Below, in pieces: positions 51,858-52,539 of a stretch of DNA of 52,539 nt. The DNA is from Palsa-892 sp035556215. Lineage in GTDB: Bacteria; Pseudomonadota; Alphaproteobacteria; Rhizobiales; Xanthobacteraceae. Every line of letters starts with the position of its first letter. Position 1 is the first letter of the stretch. The stretch spans positions 1-52,539 of the forward strand of contig DATMFI010000019.1 in assembly GCA_035556215.1 (NCBI GenBank). Reading direction: 5' to 3'. The notes under the pieces were generated by a model, which saw only the letters and a list, made by a program, of their open reading frames with translations, had not been told where the DNA came from and ran no database searches. Both the position numbers and the translations under genes were made by a program.

Positions 51858-52005
51858 CTATCGTGTTGCACAGCAGCAAAAGCAACGCTTGCTACCAACG
51901 TTACATTTTTAGTTAGATGGCGCGTGGGCGCGATAACCGCGCAGCCAAAAGCACGGCGACAACCAACCACAACCGCGCCGTCGGGTGGATTGAAGGAGGA
52001 AATCG

Positions 52006-52539
52006 ATGACGAATAAATCTGGCAAACAATCGAGCGCGCCTATGGCCGGCCGCCGCAAATTTCTGAAGGCCGCCGGTCTCGGCGTCGCCGCGGCCGCCGT
52101 CGCCGCACCGAACGTCGTCAAGGCGCAGGGTCCGGTCAACATGCGTTGGCAGAGCACCTGGCCGTCCAAGGACATCTTCCACGAATACGCGCTCGACTAC
52201 GCCAAGAAGGTCAACGACATGACCGGCGGCGACCTCAAGATCGAAGTGCTGCCGGCAGGCGCCGTCGTTCCGGCCTTCCAGCTCCTCGAAGCCGTATCGA
52301 AAGGCACGCTCGACGGCGGTCACGGCGTGCTCGTCTATCACTACGGCAAGCAGACCGCGCTCGCGCTGTGGGGTTCGGGTCCGGCTTACGCGATGGACGC
52401 CAACATGCTGCTCGCCTGGCACAAATATGGCGGCGGCAAGGAACTGCTCGAAAAGCTCTACAAGTCGATCGACGCCAACGTCGTATCGTTCCCCTACGGC
52501 CCGATGCCGACGCAGCCGCTGGGCTGGTACAAGAAGCCG
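52006..52539 (+). CDS. TRAP transporter solute-binding protein DctP (partial)
   Basis: Start of a periplasmic solute receptor for a tripartite ATP-independent transporter, with 178 residues visible before the window ends. ATG 52006 follows AAGGAGGA by five bases. The N-terminus is a Tat signal: the twin-arginine motif in GRRKFLKAAG, a hydrophobic stretch, and a likely cleavage after VKA (about residue 41). The mature part begins MRWQSTWPSKDIFHEYALDYAKKVNDMTGG, as in the DctP family. The transported ligand cannot be predicted. The membrane subunits DctQ and DctM would be expected beyond the window. Confidence 0.92.
   Translation, partial: MTNKSGKQSSAPMAGRRKFLKAAGLGVAAAAVAAPNVVKAQGPVNMRWQSTWPSKDIFHEYALDYAKKVNDMTGGDLKIEVLPAGAVVPAFQLLEAVSKGTLDGGHGVLVYHYGKQTALALWGSGPAYAMDANMLLAWHKYGGGKELLEKLYKSIDANVVSFPYGPMPTQPLGWYKKP

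Larger units (their letters stand above)
51519..52005. other. 487-bp divergent intergenic region
   Basis: This region separates the minus-strand amidotransferase gene from the plus-strand TRAP receptor gene. It holds the repeat at 51521-51569, the small ORF at 51518-51679 and the candidate minus-strand promoter at 51828-51857. For the TRAP gene, AAGGAGGA lies at 51993-52000. No convincing plus-strand promoter was seen for the TRAP gene. The 51800-51910 part is AT-rich relative to the window and could reflect regulatory DNA or a foreign remnant. Confidence 0.5.

Noticed and set aside
51680..51970. In-frame upstream extension of the small ORF with a signal-like segment
   Set aside because: A consensus TATAAT lies inside it and no ribosome site precedes its ATG. 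The signal-like stretch could be chance in AT-richer DNA. It remains possible if transcription starts further upstream.

Overview
The window is a chromosomal segment of an alphaproteobacterium, most likely of the order Hyphomicrobiales (Rhizobiales). The rRNA operon has the order 16S, tRNA-Ile, tRNA-Ala, 23S, and the 23S gene carries the helix-9 intervening sequence common in that group. The gene set includes DUF4167, DUF1178, CobS/CobT, CarD, a SUV3-like helicase and EI-Ntr. The block clpB / DUF4167 / prmC / prfA / ptsP / lysC / ubiG / DUF1178 / nit2 / comF is, as I remember it, a conserved neighbourhood in rhizobia and relatives. Base composition is G+C-rich with strong third-position GC, which creates many long antisense shadow ORFs. 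I could not assign a genus from the sequence alone.

Layout. (1) 1-5285: an rRNA operon on the minus strand, cut at the left edge inside 23S, with its promoter at 5256-5285. (2) 5440-12986: an M23 peptidase, ClpB, a MOSC protein and DUF4167, then a 344-bp structured gap. (3) 12102-17691: minus-strand prmC, prfA, ptsP and lysC, covering translation termination, nitrogen-PTS signalling and aspartokinase. (4) 17814-24230: ubiG and a DMT transporter on plus; comF, nit2 and DUF1178 on minus; an NDUFAF5-like methyltransferase on plus; the mutT and argJ genes on minus. (5) 24236-29533: a parvulin divergent from secA, then a YafK-type L,D-transpeptidase. (6) 29687-35010: accA, xerD and a 47-residue membrane protein on minus; aroK, aroB and a CNNM/CBS transporter-like protein on plus. 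(7) 35014-41387: bolA, a J-domain protein, cobS-cobT, a phytase-like esterase, rpmB and a DUF3108 protein. (8) 41644-46384: a SUV3-like helicase, an S4 protein, a 7Fe ferredoxin and CarD. (9) 46445-51518: an M48 lipoprotein and a nuclease-like protein, then two class II glutamine amidotransferases, one of which looks like the N-acetylglutaminylglutamine amidotransferase. (10) 52006 to the end: the start of a Tat-exported TRAP solute receptor.

Nearly all genes are core housekeeping genes. Several are tied together by overlapping stop and start codons: aroK-aroB, ubiG-DMT, cobT-phytase-like, nuclease-M48, the 47-aa protein-xerD, and a small leader ORF with the amidotransferase. I found no CRISPR array, insertion sequence, prophage or defence system. 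The stretches least explained by known genes are the hairpin-rich gap 11758-12101, which has a plus-strand terminator with no plus-strand gene, and the AT-richer region 51519-52005, which holds a promoter, a dispersed-type repeat and a small ORF overlapping the amidotransferase start.
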